Below the pieces are notes generated by a model. The model was not told where the DNA came from, did not search any database, and saw nothing but the letters and a program-made list of their open reading frames with translations. A stretch of DNA of 64,000 nucleotides. Origin: Rhodopseudomonas palustris (GTDB lineage Bacteria > Pseudomonadota > Alphaproteobacteria > Rhizobiales > Xanthobacteraceae). The translations under genes were made by a program, and so were the position numbers. The stretch is taken from the NCBI RefSeq assembly GCF_003031265.1, contig NZ_CP019966.1, positions 4,402,001 through 4,466,000 on the forward strand, given 5' to 3'. Shown piece by piece: positions 1 to 8,468 of the stretch; the stretch's first letter is position 1; every line of letters begins with the position of its first letter.

Positions 1-1252
1 GGCCGACCACCATCCAGTGCACTTCGTCCGGACCGTCGGCGAAGCGGAGGTGGCGAACGTCGGTGTACATCTCGGCGAGCGGGGTCCACTGCGAGATGCC
101 GGTGGCGCCGTGCATCTGGATCGCCTGGTCGATGATCTTGCAGGCGCGCTCCGGCACCATCGCCTTGACCATGCTGACCCAGACGCGCGCTTCCTTGTTG
201 CCGAGCACGTCCATCGCCTTGGCAGCCTTCAGCACCATCAGCCGCATCGCCTCGATCTCGCAGCGCGCCTGCGCGATGATCTGCAGATTGCCGCCGAGAT
301 GCGCCAGCTTCTTGCCGAACGCCTCGCGGGTCAAGCCGCGCGCCACCATCAGGTCGAGCGCCTTCTCGGCCTTGCCGATGGTGCGCATGCAGTGATGGAT
401 GCGGCCGGGGCCGAGCCGAAGCTGCGAGATCTCGAAGCCGCGGCCTTCGCCGAGCAGGATGTTCTCCTTCGGCACCCGGACATTGTTGAAGCGCATGTGC
501 ATATGGCCGCGCGGCGCGTGGTCGTGGCCGAACACGTGCATCGGGCCGAGCACTTCGACGCCGGGGGTGTCGACGGGCACCAGGATCTGCGACTGCTGCT
601 TGCTCGGCGCGGCGGTCGGATCGGTCTTGACCATCACGATCATGATCTTGCAGCGCGGATCGCCGAGACCGGAGATGTAGTACTTCTCGCCGTTGATCAC
701 CCACTCGTTGCCGTCGAGCACGGCCGAGGTCGAGACGTTCTTGGCGTCGGACGAAGCGACGTTCGGCTCGGTCATTACATAGGCCGAACGGATCTCGCCG
801 TTGAGCAGCGGCTTGAGCCACTTCTCTTTCTGCTCAGGGGTGCCGACGCGCTCCAGCACTTCCATGTTGCCGGTGTCGGGCGCCGAGCAGTTCATCACTT
901 CGGAGGCGAGCGGCGCCTTGCCGAGTTCGGCGGCGATGTAGGCGTAGTCGAGATTGTTGAGGCCTTCGCCGGTCTCGGCGTCGGGCAGGAAGAAGTTCCA
1001 CAGCCCCTGCTCCTTGGCCTTCGCCTTGGCTTTCGCCAGCAGATCGAGCTGCTCCTGGCTGAACGACCAGCGGTTCGGATTCTTCGCTTCGGCGATCTCG
1101 AACTCGTGCTGCATCGGCTCGACGACGTCGGCGATGAACTTCTTCACATGGTCATAGAGCGGCCGGACGGATTCGCTCATCCGCAGATCGTTGAGCGTGT
1201 CTTCGGGCGCGAGCGTGTAAGGGGTCTGGCGGGGGACGTAGGCCGTCTGCAT
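1..1252 (-). CDS. acyl-CoA dehydrogenase family protein (C-terminus outside window)
   Basis: This is a flavin-dependent acyl-CoA dehydrogenase that would oxidise an acyl-CoA at the alpha-beta bond. Reading the minus strand gives an uninterrupted frame with family landmarks: an N-terminal helical part ending near 'YAYIAAELGKAPLASEVMNC', then 'SAYVMTEPNVASSDA' and 'NGEKYYISG' of the FAD-binding beta domain, then 'GRGFEISQLRLGPGRIHHCM' and 'QMHGATGISQ' in the C-terminal helical domain. The stop lies left of base 1, so the gene is partial. I start at ATG 1252, which has GAGGAG nine bases upstream. An in-frame GTG at 1309 would add 19 mostly charged residues. The long plus-strand reading frame over the same bases is its antisense shadow. 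The substrate cannot be read from sequence. Confidence 0.9.
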   Translation of the reverse strand, partial: MQTAYVPRQTPYTLAPEDTLNDLRMSESVRPLYDHVKKFIADVVEPMQHEFEIAEAKNPNRWSFSQEQLDLLAKAKAKAKEQGLWNFFLPDAETGEGLNNLDYAYIAAELGKAPLASEVMNCSAPDTGNMEVLERVGTPEQKEKWLKPLLNGEIRSAYVMTEPNVASSDAKNVSTSAVLDGNEWVINGEKYYISGLGDPRCKIMIVMVKTDPTAAPSKQQSQILVPVDTPGVEVLGPMHVFGHDHAPRGHMHMRFNNVRVPKENILLGEGRGFEISQLRLGPGRIHHCMRTIGKAEKALDLMVARGLTREAFGKKLAHLGGNLQIIAQARCEIEAMRLMVLKAAKAMDVLGNKEARVWVSMVKAMVPERACKIIDQAIQMHGATGISQWTPLAEMYTDVRHLRFADGPDEVHWMVVG

Positions 1253-1634
1253 GCGGGCGTGCTCCTCGTGCTTTTCTTGGTTGCGTTTCTTGGCGTCGTT
1301 GGCAGCCACTCCGCGTGGACGGCCGCGCAACGGTTATAGACACGAACCCGCCGGGTTGTCTTGATCGAACTGCGTTTAAAACAGCGTGCGAACCTAATCC
1401 CGCAATGCGAAAAATCATCTCGGCCGTACGCGCGCAATAGGCGACGGGGCAATCATAACGGTCCGCCGAACTCCACGTCGAACGGTTCCCCGCGTAGCAG
1501 CGCGCACTCGCCCCGTGATCGTTCGGCGGGTCGTCGCGCTTGATTGCTGTGGTCCGAATGAGTGCTACCATCGCCCCGATCCCAGCGCGTCAGCTACGCG
1601 GCTGCGGCGCTCATCACCGAACGGAGACCGAGGC
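1253..1634. other. divergent intergenic region
   Basis: This stretch separates the minus-strand acyl-CoA dehydrogenase from a plus-strand membrane protein and must carry both promoters. If the GTG at 1309 is used, its first 57 bases are coding. I see no convincing gene, RNA or strong palindrome. Short frames here have no recognisable sequence. Confidence 0.5.
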
Positions 1635-2186
1635 ATGGCGGAAGTGATCAGGGCGACAATCGTGTTCGTGCTGTCGAATTTTTCGCTGAGCTTCCTCGTC
1701 ATCGGCCTGCTGTTCGCGCTGGTCGCGATCGCGCGGGCGCCGAAGCCGCTGCGATTCCCGGACGTGATCGACCGGCTGCTGGCCTGGCACCTGTTCTGGT
1801 CGATCGGCGTCTGTTACTTCTACAACTTCGTGATGCACGGCTTCTTCGGCAAGATGTCGGCGGCGTTCATCGGCTGGGCCGACAGCCCGTTCCAGTTCGA
1901 AGTCGCCACCGCGAGTCTCGGGTTCTCCGCCGTCGGCTTTCTCGCCGCCTTCCGCAGCTTCGACCTCCGCCTCGCTGCGATCGTCGGCCCCGGCCTGTTC
2001 ACGCTCGGCGCTGCCGTCGGTCATATCAATCAGATGGTGACGCAGCACAATTTCGCGCCGGGCAACGCCGGGGTGGTGTTCTACACCGACATCCTCATCC
2101 CGCTGTTCGGCGCGGCGTTGCTGTGGCTGCAGCATCGCAGCCGAACCGATCGCGTGGCTGTGGCGCCGTCAGGCCGCGCGGCCTGA
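1635..2186 (+). CDS. integral membrane protein, DUF6790-like
   Basis: This is a 183-residue hydrophobic protein with about five predicted membrane segments: residues ~10-33, ~50-70, ~82-105, ~112-130 and ~145-165. A conserved-looking stretch in the middle reads 'FYNFVMHGFFGKMSAAFIGW', and another near the end is 'GAAVGHINQMV'. These resemble the uncharacterised DUF6790 membrane family, an assignment from memory of the pattern. I chose ATG 1635 because the first membrane helix begins directly after it. An upstream GTG-type extension to 1515 would add charged, low-complexity sequence. No function is known. It stands alone on the plus strand, about 200 bases before another small membrane protein. 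Confidence 0.7.
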   Translation: MAEVIRATIVFVLSNFSLSFLVIGLLFALVAIARAPKPLRFPDVIDRLLAWHLFWSIGVCYFYNFVMHGFFGKMSAAFIGWADSPFQFEVATASLGFSAVGFLAAFRSFDLRLAAIVGPGLFTLGAAVGHINQMVTQHNFAPGNAGVVFYTDILIPLFGAALLWLQHRSRTDRVAVAPSGRAA

Positions 2187-2383
2187 GCGCCGATCGCGAC
2201 GGACGAACAGGCCGTCAGCCCGGTAATCATCCCGAACGCAGCGCGTTGAACTTGCAAGCCCGCTTCCCGGACAAAGGGGAAAGCCGACCGACGCCGCCGC
2301 AAGCGGCTCCGCGCCCCCATCTTGATCATGCCGATGGGCCGCCGCGAGCTTCTCGGCGCCGCCCAGCAGCGAGGACGCGCCGC

Positions 2384-2770
2384 ATGCCCATCATCATGCT
2401 GAGTGCCGTGATCGGCATCCTGTTTCTGCAAGCGACCGGCGCGATCCCGCAGAGCAGCGTCGGCGGGCCGATGCTGATCGCGCTGGCCTTCCTGCTCGGC
2501 ACGTTAGCGGTCGGCATCCACGACGCCCGAACCAGCCAACGCGGCCCGCTCGGCTGGATCGTCAGCATCGCCGTCGCCCTCACCGGCGCCTTCCTCTCCG
2601 CCCCGCTCGGCGGCATGGCCGTGACCATGCTGCTCGCCCCGTTCGTGCAGGGCTCCTCCTCCCTCGCCGCCGCCGGCGGCCCGGTGATGGCCGCCGCGCT
2701 CGCGGGCGCGATGATCGTGACGCTGGCCGGAGCGTGGGGCGCGATCTGGGTGGTGAACAGGTGGCGGTGA
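2384..2770 (+). CDS. small hypothetical membrane protein
   Basis: This 128-residue protein has four likely membrane segments: residues ~3-20, ~27-43, ~53-88 (possibly two) and ~97-122. It is rich in Ala, Gly and Leu. I do not recognise a family. ATG 2384 is preferred because a GAGG lies about ten bases upstream and translation begins straight into the first helix. The longer upstream frame is Arg/Pro-rich and looks non-coding. Codon use is typical of the surrounding DNA. It follows the previous membrane gene by 197 bases and may be transcribed with it. Confidence 0.6.
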   Translation: MPIIMLSAVIGILFLQATGAIPQSSVGGPMLIALAFLLGTLAVGIHDARTSQRGPLGWIVSIAVALTGAFLSAPLGGMAVTMLLAPFVQGSSSLAAAGGPVMAAALAGAMIVTLAGAWGAIWVVNRWR

Positions 2771-2836
2771 GCGGCGGCTTGGATAAGGGGAGCGCAGCGA
2801 TCATCAAGTCCAGCTGACCAATGTGAGCTAGCCGAT

Positions 2837-3025
2837 CTAGTCCCCGTCCCCGCCCGAACAGCTATCCCCATCCGAGTGGCAATGGCCTCCGCTGATCGCG
2901 GAGCCCGGACCACTCACGTCGGCACCGAATGGATCTCTTCCTTTCTTCCGAAGCGGCCAAGCCAGGGCCATTGCCCCGGAGGCGACGAGAATCAAAACGA
3001 TCACCGCAATCCAATGAGACAACAT
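2837..3025 (-). CDS. small single-pass protein with His/Cys/Asp-rich tail
   Basis: This 62-residue protein starts with one membrane helix (residues ~5-25, 'IAVIVLILVASGAMALAW') and then a short basic segment 'RKKGRD'. Its tail carries 'GGHCHSDGDSCSGGDGD'. The tail has two Cys, two His and several Asp in a Gly/Ser background, which could bind metal. Basic residues after the helix would place the tail on the cytoplasmic side if the positive-inside rule holds. Small alphaproteobacterial proteins with a helix plus a Gly/Asp/Cys-rich end are common and usually uncharacterised. There is no strong ribosome binding site, so the start is uncertain. It is convergent with the preceding plus-strand gene. 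Confidence 0.55.
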   Translation of the reverse strand: MLSHWIAVIVLILVASGAMALAWPLRKKGRDPFGADVSGPGSAISGGHCHSDGDSCSGGDGD

Positions 3026-3208
3026 GTCTTCGACCAGCCTGAAATCCCAGATCTAAGCTACCGACTAACAATTCCATCGTAACGCGGGGCAGCGACGGGC
3101 GACAGTCAGCGCCGTGGGCCTGTAGCCTGGATGAAGCGCAGCGAAATCCGGGGAGCATTGCGCGCGCCGAACCGCCGTCCCCCAACCGAACCGCCTTCCG
3201 CCTACGCC

Positions 3209-3259
3209 TTGACCGCGACTGCCTTCGCTCTATATATTCTGGCTAGATTTTCTAGCCAG
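3209..3259 (+). promoter_or_regulatory. toxin-antitoxin promoter and palindromic operator
   Basis: A sigma-70-like pair is visible: TTGACC at 3209-3214 and TATATT at 3233-3238 (or TATATA at 3231). Directly after the -10 lies a perfect 9-base inverted repeat, CTGGCTAGA-TTT-TCTAGCCAG (3239-3259), ending 12 bases before the antitoxin ATG. This is the arrangement expected for autorepression by a Phd-type antitoxin and its toxin complex. Confidence 0.75.
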
Positions 3260-3271
3260 AAAGAACCGCAA

Positions 3272-3529
3272 ATGGCCGAGCGGAGTTGGTCGGTGCAGGA
3301 CGCCAAGAACCGGTTCAGCGAGGTCGTCGAGGCCGCGCGGCGCAGTCCGCAGACGGTGACCAAGCATGGCAAGCCGGCCGTCGTCGTGGTCGACGTGGCC
3401 GAGTACGAACGACTTCAGCAACTCGAACGCGCCACCGCCCCGTCATTCGCCGACGTGCTGCTGGCGATGCCGCAGGACGATGGCGAGTTTTCGCGCGACG
3501 CCGTGCGGATGCGCGATCTCGATCTGTGA
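3272..3529 (+). CDS. Phd/YefM-family antitoxin
   Basis: This 85-residue antitoxin would neutralise the PIN toxin encoded next to it and, as a DNA-binding dimer, repress its own operon. The N-terminal half shows the Phd/YefM pattern: 'WSVQDAKNRFSEVVEAAR' and then 'VTKHGKPAVVVVDVAEYERL'. The C-terminal ~30 residues are the expected toxin-binding tail. ATG 3272 fits the operator and promoter upstream; an extension to 3131 would run through the promoter and is unlikely. The stop codon shares one base with the toxin start (TGATG), a typical coupled arrangement. Confidence 0.93.
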   Translation: MAERSWSVQDAKNRFSEVVEAARRSPQTVTKHGKPAVVVVDVAEYERLQQLERATAPSFADVLLAMPQDDGEFSRDAVRMRDLDL

Positions 3530-3936
3530 TGTTTCTGATCGACACCGTCACGCTGTCCGAATTGCGCAAGCGGCGGCGCGACCCGAACGTCGTCGCCTGG
3601 TTCGAGCGCCAGCGAACCGCCGATCTCTTCATCAGCGTCATCAGCATCGGCGAAATCGAGCGCGGCATCGCCCGGCAGCGCGCGACCGATCAGCACTTCG
3701 CGGCCGCGCTCGCCGCCTGGCTCGACCGCGTCCTGACCGTGTATGGCGAGCGCATCGTCCCGTTCGATCTCCGCGCGGCGCGGCGCTGGGGCGCGCTAAG
3801 CGCCGCGCTTCATAACGACAGCGCCGACCTGATGATCGCCGCCACCGCGCTCGAGCACGGGCTGACGGTGGTCACGCGGAACGTGTCGGATTTCGCGCCG
3901 ACCGGCGTGGCGGTGGTCAATCCGTTCGGTTCGTAG
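3529..3936 (+). CDS. PIN-domain toxin (VapC-like ribonuclease)
   Basis: This 135-residue PIN-domain protein is the probable toxin, an RNase that cleaves RNA when free of antitoxin. Acidic residues of the PIN active site are visible: Asp5 in 'FLIDTVTLSE', a Glu in 'SIGEIERGI', and Asp in 'NDSADLMIAATAL', followed by the C-terminal 'VVTRNVSDF' strand-turn. Length is normal for VapC/FitB-type toxins. Its ATG overlaps the antitoxin stop in TGATG. Pairing of a Phd-type antitoxin with a PIN toxin is common. The RNA target cannot be predicted. Confidence 0.92.
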   Translation: MFLIDTVTLSELRKRRRDPNVVAWFERQRTADLFISVISIGEIERGIARQRATDQHFAAALAAWLDRVLTVYGERIVPFDLRAARRWGALSAALHNDSADLMIAATALEHGLTVVTRNVSDFAPTGVAVVNPFGS

Positions 3937-3940
3937 GGAG

Positions 3941-4031
3941 GGTTAGCCGAAGGCGCAATCCGCCGAGTAGCCGAATGGCTTGTCTTAAAGCAATGGCAGA
4001 TTACGCTGCGCTAATCTGCCCTACGGGCTAC
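3941..4031. repeat. intergenic mosaic repeat
   Basis: The stretch carries 'GGTTAGCCGAAGGCGCAATC' and 'GCAGATTACGCTGCGCTAAT', which I recognise as a dispersed repeat type in Bradyrhizobium/Rhodopseudomonas genomes. It contains the imperfect inverted repeat GCAGATTA/TAATCTGC. It separates the toxin gene from the convergent KAP gene. Confidence 0.55.
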
Positions 4032-4100
4032 GGGCTTCTGTTCGGCTCCGTCGTCCCAGGCTGGTGGCTGAGACGGTCAGCGATCTTCTGTCTTGGCAGC

Positions 4101-6398
4101 CTAAGCATCGTCAGGCTGCGCCAAATGCCTTTCGGCTGCCTCTATGAAACGCTCGCAAGCATCCTTCAGCGTGGGGTCCGACTGCGAAGGCAAGGAGCGT
4201 ACGAAAGCCAGCACCTCACAAACGTCAGCGAACGGTAGCATCGCGTCCAGTCTAAAGCTGACGACCTTGTGAGTGACGTAATCGCCCATCGCGTGCGCTT
4301 GCCCTTGGTGGACAAAGACCCGAAGAAGCAAGGGCAAGAGCTTAGGATCAGCGGTGGTTTTCGCGAACCAAGCGGCTGGTCCATCGATGCCGTCAAATTC
4401 CTGCCAACGGTAGAGATAATCGATCAGGTGATGTCCTCTGATCACCTTTTCCGACTCGTTCTGGAGAAGGGTGACGAGCTTCGAGACCCAGGCTGACTTG
4501 CTCGCGGCCAACTGGTCGTCGTCGAATAGATTTTCGCCTTCACCTTTCTTGCGACGGTCAATATCGAGACCGATCAAGGTGCCCGGCACAGCCAACCCGT
4601 CGGCAACGCTTACGGCCCTTTCAAATGCGGCTCTCCGTTCACCCTGATTGGGCTCAGACCTGAGATACCAAAGAGCTGCGCGCCAACACGAAATGAACGG
4701 CATCCTCGAACTGAATCCGAACTCGTGCGGCAACGGCTCGGCGATATCGAAGATCGCCGGTAGCAAAGTATCCATGTTCTCCAGCGGGAGCTTGCCTCCT
4801 ACTGCGGCCTGATCTAGGCGGTCGATCAACTCTGGTAGCAAGCCACGAGCGCTCATTCTAGAGACCACCTCGTCGATGTGCCTTCGATCGGCGGTGCCGG
4901 AAATGAAGTCAAGGAATTCAGAATCTGGTATTTGGCCTTCCGGCAGTCTGAGGAAGAAATAGCGATCGAAGTAGGCGGCCGAGCAAATTCTCCTTTCAGT
5001 CGCCCAACTGCTCTCGAAGTCCGAGCCGTGCCAAGGCGAACCGTACGCCCAGCCCACGACCGGAAAGAGCTGCGAGGCGATGCATTCGACAGACTCGCGA
5101 CTCTCTTTGGTCGCGTGCCCGAAGAGAGCCTTGATCTGATCCTTGTCGCCGCTGGCACGGTCTTTGCTGCCAGTAACCATGCCTTTGTTACGTGACAACG
5201 CCAGATGTACGTCGGGCGCAAACACGCGCAATGCTTCTAGCGCTATCGTGTCGATCAAATTCGTCTCCATAACGCGGGATCCACGATGGAGAACAAATTG
5301 CACCTCGACTCCGGCGATGAAGCGCTTGGCGTCGCGAAGGTTACGGAAAAGATGTTTCAAACCACCGTGCCAGACGTTGCCCCAACGCGTCTGATCGAAC
5401 GCGGAATCTTCCGGAAGGCCCTTGGTCAATTTTTCAAGTTCGTAGAGAACGATGCGCCCTATTCTGTCCCCCTCGACGACGGGAACGTCAAAGGCCGCCT
5501 GCACGATCTTCTCAAGGTAGCGGCGGCCTGATCCGGGCTCGCCGGCGTCGAACGCTCGCTCGACGACATCGCGCTGATATAGAAGCAGGTAGCTGAGCCC
5601 CGGAAGGTCAGCATTGGCTTTGACGTGTCTGATCACCGTCCGTATCTGATCCGGCTCAAGCCGGTCGATGTCGTCGATCACAATGAGGATGTTGCGCGGC
5701 AGGCTCTTCAGCCTGTCTTCAAGGGACGCCCGCGCCATGTCAAGCGGACGATCGTCTTCTCGGTCTCGCCAGAAGAATGCAATTGCATTGCTGAGCACGA
5801 GCATCACTCCGGCTAGGACCGTAAGGACCGCAGCAAGCCACTGCGCCGGCAGGTCGAGCGTAATGACACCGCCCGCTAACAGCAGACCGATTCCTCCGAG
5901 CAGAACGACCTGCTCCGAAAGCTTCGTCCCTGCTTGTTTCGCTGTACCGGAGAGACGTTCAAGAATGAGCGCGTAACGCCTGAACTCATGAGCTCTTAGC
6001 CGAGCGGACAGGGACTGCCCCTTGTCGCCGAGCGCAATCTCGATCTCGCGGAAGAAGGCACGTGTGATCGCATCGTCGTCCCCCCAGCGCCACGCATTGA
6101 AAGTGACAACCTTCATGGGCGGCGCGCCTGCCGGCGAAAGGGTCTCGACGACCAAGTTCTTGATCGACGTCTTTCCGGAACCCCAATCGCCTCGCAGCGC
6201 CACGACGAAGCTGTCGAACCCGCGGTATCTATAGATGACCGAACCGAGAGCGCGGGCGAACGATCCTCGGTCCAGGAGATCCTCGGTCGCGCGTTGTATC
6301 GGAAGGTCCGCTGTGAACACTTCTTCGCGTGGCTCACTGTCGTTTGAAGAGACGAGCGTTCCCAAAAAATTCTTTAGCCGCAATGCTATGCCGATCAC
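4101..6398 (-). CDS. KAP-family P-loop NTPase, membrane-associated
   Basis: This 765-residue protein is a KAP (Kidins220/ARMS-PifA) type NTPase. Walker A is 'GDWGSGKTS' at residues 70-78, and Walker B is 'ILIVIDDIDR' near 237-246. Two membrane helices (~163-180 and ~187-209) lie between Walker A and Walker B, the hallmark of KAP proteins. The remaining ~500 residues are helical with no domain I recognise. Bacterial KAP proteins are often plasmid- or island-borne, and PifA of plasmid F excludes phage T7, so a defence role is possible but inferred. It is a lone gene next to a toxin-antitoxin pair. Its base composition looks somewhat less GC-rich than the neighbours, which may indicate transfer. 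The start ATG 6398 gives a normal N-terminus. Confidence 0.85.
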   Translation of the reverse strand: MIGIALRLKNFLGTLVSSNDSEPREEVFTADLPIQRATEDLLDRGSFARALGSVIYRYRGFDSFVVALRGDWGSGKTSIKNLVVETLSPAGAPPMKVVTFNAWRWGDDDAITRAFFREIEIALGDKGQSLSARLRAHEFRRYALILERLSGTAKQAGTKLSEQVVLLGGIGLLLAGGVITLDLPAQWLAAVLTVLAGVMLVLSNAIAFFWRDREDDRPLDMARASLEDRLKSLPRNILIVIDDIDRLEPDQIRTVIRHVKANADLPGLSYLLLYQRDVVERAFDAGEPGSGRRYLEKIVQAAFDVPVVEGDRIGRIVLYELEKLTKGLPEDSAFDQTRWGNVWHGGLKHLFRNLRDAKRFIAGVEVQFVLHRGSRVMETNLIDTIALEALRVFAPDVHLALSRNKGMVTGSKDRASGDKDQIKALFGHATKESRESVECIASQLFPVVGWAYGSPWHGSDFESSWATERRICSAAYFDRYFFLRLPEGQIPDSEFLDFISGTADRRHIDEVVSRMSARGLLPELIDRLDQAAVGGKLPLENMDTLLPAIFDIAEPLPHEFGFSSRMPFISCWRAALWYLRSEPNQGERRAAFERAVSVADGLAVPGTLIGLDIDRRKKGEGENLFDDDQLAASKSAWVSKLVTLLQNESEKVIRGHHLIDYLYRWQEFDGIDGPAAWFAKTTADPKLLPLLLRVFVHQGQAHAMGDYVTHKVVSFRLDAMLPFADVCEVLAFVRSLPSQSDPTLKDACERFIEAAERHLAQPDDA

Positions 6399-6700
6399 GA
6401 TATCTGCCTCAACGCAAAGCTGCTCCGCACCAGCTTCCTAGGGCTGCCGTCCGCGCCGCCCCGCCGCACAGGTGACGCAACATACTAGCCCTCTCTTCTA
6501 TCGTTCGCACGTTAGATTCTTGAATCGGAGCAAACGCACGCCCTGATACGGGTAGGGTTCGGTGCGGTTTCTCGCACGATCTTCTGCATCCTAGGACTAC
6601 CGCTCTCAATTCAAGAGCGCCGCTTCCGACCCATAGCCGACATCCCTGCGCCTGACAGACTCGTACGAGCGCCGGCGTCGATACTAAGCGTCAGGTTAAC

Positions 6701-6730
6701 AAAAAGCCCCGGAGCATCGCTCCGGGGCTT
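6701..6730 (-). terminator. rho-independent terminator of ahcY
   Basis: A perfect 12-base stem (AAGCCCCGGAGC / GCTCCGGGGCTT) with a 3-base loop is followed on the minus strand by a T-run (the A5 at 6701-6705). It lies about 90 bases after the ahcY stop, in the right orientation. Confidence 0.85.
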
Positions 6731-6741
6731 CTTGTCGTCCG

Positions 6742-6772
6742 ATGGATGGCCGGGTCAAGCCCGGCCATGACG
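6742..6772. repeat. palindromic repeat, 'GGCCGGG-CAAG-CCCGGCC' type
   Basis: The sequence ATGGCCGGGTCAAGCCCGGCCAT is a near-perfect palindrome. Related copies occur at 17696, 22424, 28259, 36006 and 36113 in this window. Confidence 0.7.
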
Positions 6773-6821
6773 GCGTGAGCAGGTAGCAGAGGCCGCGTGT
6801 GAGCGGCCGCGCCCTCCCCCA

Positions 6822-8231
6822 TCAATACCGGTAATGATCCGCCTTGAACGGCCCCTCGACCTTGACGCCGATGTAGTCGGCCTGGTCCTTGCGCAGCTCG
6901 GTGAGCTTGACGCCGATCTTGGCGAGGTGCAGGCGGGCGACCTTTTCGTCCAGCGTCTTCGGCAGCACGTAGACCTTCTTCTCGTACTTGCCCTGGTTTT
7001 GGAACAGCTCGATCTGCGCCAGCGTCTGGTTGGTGAACGACGCCGACATCACGAAGGACGGATGGCCGGTGGCGTTGCCGAGGTTGACGAGGCGGCCTTC
7101 CGACAGCAGCACGATGCGCTTGCCGTCCGGGAAGGTGATCTCGTCGACCTGCGGCTTGATGTTGTCCCACTTCAGGTTCTTCAGATGCGCGATCTGAATT
7201 TCGTTGTCGAAGTGGCCGATGTTGCAGACGATGGCGCGATCCTTCATCGCGCGCATGTGCTCGATGGTGATGATGTCCTTGTTGCCGGTGGCGGTGACGA
7301 AGATGTCGGCGATCGGCGCCGCATCTTCCATGGTCACGACCTGGTAGCCTTCCATCGCCGCCTGCAGCGCGCAGATCGGATCGACTTCCGACACCATGAC
7401 GCGGGCGCCGGCCTGGCGCAGCGACGCCGCCGAGCCCTTGCCGACGTCGCCGAAGCCGGCCACCATCGCGACCTTGCCGGACATCATCACGTCGGTGCCG
7501 CGGCGGATGCCGTCGACCAGCGATTCACGGCAGCCATAGAGGTTGTCGAACTTCGACTTGGTGACCGAGTCGTTGACGTTGATCGCCGGGAACAGGAGTT
7601 TGCCGGCCTTCTCCATGTCGTACAGACGATGCACGCCCGTGGTGGTCTCTTCCGACACGCCCTTGATGTTCTTGGCGAGCGTGGCGAAGTAGCCCTTCGG
7701 CTTCTCTTTCAGGATGCGCTTGATCAGCGCGAAGAAGATCTCTTCTTCTTCCGAATTGTGCTGATCGAGGAACACGGTGTCGCCGTTCTCGGCGCGCAGG
7801 CCCTGATGCACGAACATGGTGGCGTCGCCGCCGTCGTCGAGGATCATGTTCGGGGTGCCGCCGTCCGACCAGTCGAACAGCTTGGCGGTGTAGTCCCAGT
7901 AATCCTTCAGCGTCTCGCCCTTGACGGCGAACACCGGAATGCCGGCTGCGGCAATCGCGGCGGCGGCGTGATCCTGGGTCGAGTAGATGTTGCACGACAC
8001 CCAGCGGACGTCGGCGCCGAGCGCCACCAGCGTCTCGATCAGCACCGCGGTCTGGATCGTCATGTGCAGCGAGCCGGCGATCCGCGCGCCCTTCAGCGGC
8101 TGCTTCGGGCCGTATTCCTCGCGGGTCGCCATCAGGCCGGGCATTTCGGTCTCGGCCAGCGAGATCTCCTTGCGGCCGAACTCGGCGAGGCCGATGTCCT
8201 TGACGATGTAATCGGTGAACTTGGCGGTCAT
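6822..8231 (-). CDS. ahcY: adenosylhomocysteinase (S-adenosyl-L-homocysteine hydrolase)
   Basis: AhcY splits S-adenosylhomocysteine to adenosine and homocysteine with a tightly bound NAD, keeping methyltransferases free of product inhibition. The 469-residue product shows '[16 protein letters not shown]' near the N-terminus, '[17 protein letters not shown]' around the active-site Lys/Asp, the NAD-binding '[10 protein letters not shown]', and the C-terminal 'KADHYRY' tail typical of the family. ATG 8231 gives the usual alphaproteobacterial N-terminus; the longer upstream frame runs into a palindromic repeat. metK lies just upstream on the same strand, with the repeat between. A strong terminator follows. 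Confidence 0.98.
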   Translation of the reverse strand: MTAKFTDYIVKDIGLAEFGRKEISLAETEMPGLMATREEYGPKQPLKGARIAGSLHMTIQTAVLIETLVALGADVRWVSCNIYSTQDHAAAAIAAAGIPVFAVKGETLKDYWDYTAKLFDWSDGGTPNMILDDGGDATMFVHQGLRAENGDTVFLDQHNSEEEEIFFALIKRILKEKPKGYFATLAKNIKGVSEETTTGVHRLYDMEKAGKLLFPAINVNDSVTKSKFDNLYGCRESLVDGIRRGTDVMMSGKVAMVAGFGDVGKGSAASLRQAGARVMVSEVDPICALQAAMEGYQVVTMEDAAPIADIFVTATGNKDIITIEHMRAMKDRAIVCNIGHFDNEIQIAHLKNLKWDNIKPQVDEITFPDGKRIVLLSEGRLVNLGNATGHPSFVMSASFTNQTLAQIELFQNQGKYEKKVYVLPKTLDEKVARLHLAKIGVKLTELRKDQADYIGVKVEGPFKADHYRY

Positions 8232-8310
8232 GCGGATGGGTTTCCTGATGTCTGTGTCAGTCGAACTGAGCACTACGAACTGAATCGGGCAGTTTGAGGC
8301 AGTGCGCCTC

Positions 8311-8444
8311 GTCTCCCTCGCCCCGCACGTGCGGGGAGAGGGCCGGGGTGAGGGGCAGCCGCGAGGCTCGGCCTCGGTGAAAGGCCCCCTCACCCGGATC
8401 GCCGCTCCGCGGCGACCCGACCTCTCCCCGCGCGCGGGGAGAGG
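8311..8444. repeat. intergenic palindromic element between metK and ahcY
   Basis: It is bounded by the related hairpins CTCGCCCCGCACGTGCGGGG and CTCTCCCCGCGCGCGGGGAG, with an inner stem CCGCTCCGCGG. This 'CTCTCCCCGCGCGCGGGGAGAG' type is widely dispersed in related genomes. Transcribed RNA could fold into a long hairpin between the two genes. Confidence 0.65.
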
Positions 8445-8468
8445 TTAGAGACGGTGGTACGGCTCTAG

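Larger units (their letters stand above)
6399..6821. other. intergenic region with KAP promoter side, terminator and palindrome
   Basis: This gap lies between the start of the KAP gene and the end of ahcY, both on the minus strand. It contains the ahcY terminator and one palindromic repeat (listed separately). I find no supportable gene in the remaining ~300 bases. Confidence 0.5.

Noticed and set aside
17..1339. 440-codon plus-strand frame
   Set aside because: It is the antisense of the acyl-CoA dehydrogenase; the protein is His/Asp/Arg-rich with no family pattern, typical of high-GC shadow frames.
6834..8297. 487-codon plus-strand frame opposite ahcY
   Set aside because: Antisense shadow of a highly conserved gene; no recognisable domains.
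8311..8444. Riboswitch (SAH or SAM type) between metK and ahcY
   Set aside because: The structure is a dispersed palindromic repeat; I could not fit it to a known SAM or SAH aptamer core.
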